Positions 62,012-64,000 of a stretch of 64,000 nt of DNA are shown here, piece by piece; positions within the stretch are counted from its first letter, which is position 1; each line of letters opens with the position of its first letter. The translations under genes were made by a program, and so were the position numbers. The notes under the pieces are model-generated. The model saw only the letters and a list, made by a program, of their open reading frames with translations, made no database searches and was not told the origin of the DNA. The DNA lies in NCBI GenBank assembly GCA_020722965.1, contig DYJT01000007.1:30743-94742 (forward strand), given 5' to 3'. This stretch comes from Brachyspira murdochii. Its GTDB lineage: Bacteria > Spirochaetota > JAAYUW01.

Positions 62012-64000
62012 TTAAAAAATCATTTTGGGAAAATATTTTTCATTATCCATCAATAATAGTTCTCTTTTCACCTCAGGATGTAATATATACATGGCATTAA
62101 TATAGCTTTCTGCATTTGATACTCTACCTGGATAAATATAATTATATATTTCCTGAGATTTGATGAATAATCTTAAGGCTTCAGATTCATATGAAGGATT
62201 TTTTTTCTGTTTTGATAATAAAGCATAGGCTACACCAAGATTATTATAACCAACTGAAAGCTTTAGTAAAGCCTCCTGCCTTTTGGGGTTTTTAACATCT
62301 CTTCCTCTTAAGTTCATTTCAACATTTTCCCAGTATGAAACATAATTTGAAAGATAGCCAACTGCTAATTCGGCTTTACCATATTTTATATGAGAATTCC
62401 CTATTGCAAGCTTTAAATCTATATTTGATAAATGCTCTAACTCTAATTGTATAAATGAAAACAAGGCTTGTTCATAATTAGTTAATTGATATTGTATCCA
62501 GCCTATCATATACTTCTGATAATCATCTGAATACCCTAAATTTTGAGATTTCAATAGCTGATTCAAAGCGACCTGATATTGATTATAAAAAAAATAATTC
62601 AATCGTCCAATATTATAGTAAGCCTTTGCAAAATTTGGATTTACTGCAATTGCCTTTTCAAAATAGGTATATGCTAGTGTATCATCATTTTTATCATAAT
62701 AAAGCTCGCCTATTTCATTCAAAATCTTATCGAAAACAATCTCTTCAGTCTCTTCAGCCTCTTTATAAAGGCCAAGATTTATATATTTTTCTGCCTTCAA
62801 CAAACCTTCTAAAGCGATATCTTGTTGATTCATCTTTTCATAATAATGAGCAAAAGGCAGATAAACAGGTGCATATGTAGGATTATATTTCAATATTTTA
62901 TCAAAAACATCTTTTGCTTCAAATGGTTGGTTAGCATCTAAAAGAAATTGACTATATTTAGTAAAAACAACAGGATCAATTTCTTTTTTAAACCTCTTTT
63001 CTATTCTAGAATATAGATCAGAAGCCGCTTCATAATTTTTTAATATAACAAAATCATTAAGCATTTTGACATAATACAAAAATGTAGGTTGAATATGCCT
63101 TAACCCTTCAGAATAAATATTTATAGCCTGCTGATATTCTTTTAATTTTTCATATCGTTTTGCAATCGCTTCATAGGTAGCTGGATTAGATTTGAAATTT
63201 TTATCTGCCAATAAATCTTCTAATATTGCAATCCCTTTAAGTATATTTTTATCTCCACCTCTGGTAAAATATATATCTGAAAGTAATTCATAAAAAGCAA
63301 GGTTTTCTGGCCAAACATTTTTACCTCTATTTGTAATCTGTTCCGCTTCATTTAAATAATTACGCTCTAAGAGTAATCTACCAAACTTTAAATACCATTT
63401 CTCATATTTTCTCATAGAGGCAGCTCTATTGAAATTTTGCATTGCAATTTCAACATTATTTTCTTTTTCTAAAATAGTAACTGCCTTTTGATAATAATTA
63501 AGTGCTTGATTTGGGATTATGATAAATTGATAAATTATAACAAAAAGAACCAATGAAAGTAATGTTATTACACTAATCCATTTGATATAAGGTAATATTT
63601 TTTCTGTTAAGCTTGGGATATAAACTTTTTCTTCTGGAGTAAGGTGATATGATAGATCGATATTCAAAGAATTCTTCAAATACTCCATAACTGCCTTCCA
63701 GTGAACATTATTGGAAAGCAGATCTAATAATCCTTCTAGTTCACCTGGAGAAAGGGCATCATTGAGTATTAAATTTTTTATTTCAACAGACAACCATACT
63801 GGATAATTTTTTAATGTATTTATTATTATATGAATATCTTCATCTGATATCTGGATATTTGAATAGTCTATAGGAGGTTTTTCTTTCTCAACTACTGATT
63901 CGAAAGGTAAACCACTTGCAGCAATAGATAAATCAATAAATTCTTCTGGAATATTTTCTTCCTGAGCTTCTGCAGCGTTTACTTCTTTTGACTCCTCTAA
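62012..64000 (-). CDS. TPR-rich membrane protein, N-terminus cut by window edge
   Basis: The frame is open from the stop at 62012 to base 64000 with no stop, so the TTG at 63793 that could be taken as a start is internal; 662 residues are visible. The extra N-terminal part is acidic (EESKEVNAAEAQEE, then DEDIHIIINTLKNYPVWLS) and runs smoothly into SVEIKNLILNDALSPGELEGLL. A single TM helix follows (about residues 155-180 of the visible part, KWISVITLLSLVLFVIIY), then about ten TPR units to the end (YYQKAVTILEKENNVEIAM, YFEKAIAVNPNFAKAYYNIG). Probable inner-membrane protein with its TPR domain in the periplasm. Upstream of ctpA. Function unknown. Confidence 0.78.
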   Translation of the reverse strand, partial: LEESKEVNAAEAQEENIPEEFIDLSIAASGLPFESVVEKEKPPIDYSNIQISDEDIHIIINTLKNYPVWLSVEIKNLILNDALSPGELEGLLDLLSNNVHWKAVMEYLKNSLNIDLSYHLTPEEKVYIPSLTEKILPYIKWISVITLLSLVLFVIIYQFIIIPNQALNYYQKAVTILEKENNVEIAMQNFNRAASMRKYEKWYLKFGRLLLERNYLNEAEQITNRGKNVWPENLAFYELLSDIYFTRGGDKNILKGIAILEDLLADKNFKSNPATYEAIAKRYEKLKEYQQAINIYSEGLRHIQPTFLYYVKMLNDFVILKNYEAASDLYSRIEKRFKKEIDPVVFTKYSQFLLDANQPFEAKDVFDKILKYNPTYAPVYLPFAHYYEKMNQQDIALEGLLKAEKYINLGLYKEAEETEEIVFDKILNEIGELYYDKNDDTLAYTYFEKAIAVNPNFAKAYYNIGRLNYFFYNQYQVALNQLLKSQNLGYSDDYQKYMIGWIQYQLTNYEQALFSFIQLELEHLSNIDLKLAIGNSHIKYGKAELAVGYLSNYVSYWENVEMNLRGRDVKNPKRQEALLKLSVGYNNLGVAYALLSKQKKNPSYESEALRLFIKSQEIYNYIYPGRVSNAESYINAMYILHPEVKRELLLMDNEKYFPKMIF

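Noticed and set aside
63793..63793. TTG at 63793 as start of the right-edge TPR protein
   Set aside because: The same frame stays open to base 64000 and encodes a continuous domain across this point, so the gene is truncated by the window rather than starting here.

Overview
The window is about 64 kb of very AT-rich, gene-dense bacterial chromosome with no rRNA, CRISPR array, insertion sequence or prophage visible. Lysine, isoleucine and asparagine dominate the proteins. The cell appears to have an outer membrane (OmpA-type anchor domain, outer-membrane-like barrel, lipoprotein) and chemotaxis. It carries a V-type rather than F-type ATPase here, a one-chain glycyl-tRNA synthetase, flavin-dependent ThyX and a B12-type ribonucleotide reductase. 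Together these fit a deep-branching spirochaete or a related low-GC didermic anaerobe (for example something Exilispira-like). That assignment is inference from gene content, not from a marker search.

Layout. 1-3432 (minus): peptide operon tldD-tldE-C69 dipeptidase, the last running off the left edge. 3561-12703 (plus): chemotaxis operon cheA-cheY-cheW-mcp-(divergent mcp-like)-cheR-cheD-cheB behind a perfect consensus promoter. 12706-21599 (minus): complete nine-gene V-ATPase operon with Na+-type ligands in its c-ring subunit. 21732-28154: a receiver protein, class II ribonucleotide reductase nrdJ, a chemoreceptor with a second sensor domain on its cytoplasmic tail, and galE. 28246-34081 (minus): a 1310-residue barrel/Ig-repeat/OmpA envelope protein, glyQS, and tRNA-Gly and tRNA-Val with a terminator. 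34091-42229: TPR proteins, thioredoxin, a receiver plus dead-CheB pair, DRTGG and DUF4416 proteins, and a secreted protein. 42564-53381 (mostly minus): M20 hydrolase, M23 peptidase, ttcA, thyX, rpmE, rho, lipoprotein, sigma factor, LysM protein, acylphosphatase, PIN-PhoH ATPase and ferritin-like protein. 53526-57599 (plus): tandem paralogous membrane proteins, PTS IIA, gltX and a nucleotide cyclase. 57645-64000 (minus): trxB, a GpgS-like glycosyltransferase fused to a degenerate HAD domain, a YjbQ-family protein, ctpA and a TPR membrane protein running off the right edge.

How it works together. Signalling is the main theme: a full adaptation set (CheR, CheB, CheD) sits with unusual variants, namely a CheA whose linker carries two 24-residue MshEN-type motifs (a possible c-di-GMP input), a degenerate MCP-like membrane protein, an MCP with inside and outside sensors, and a catalytically dead CheB paralogue beside a lone receiver. 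trxA and trxB, both with good sigma-70 promoters, plausibly supply electrons to NrdJ. ThyX makes dTMP. The V-ATPase probably couples ATP to sodium.
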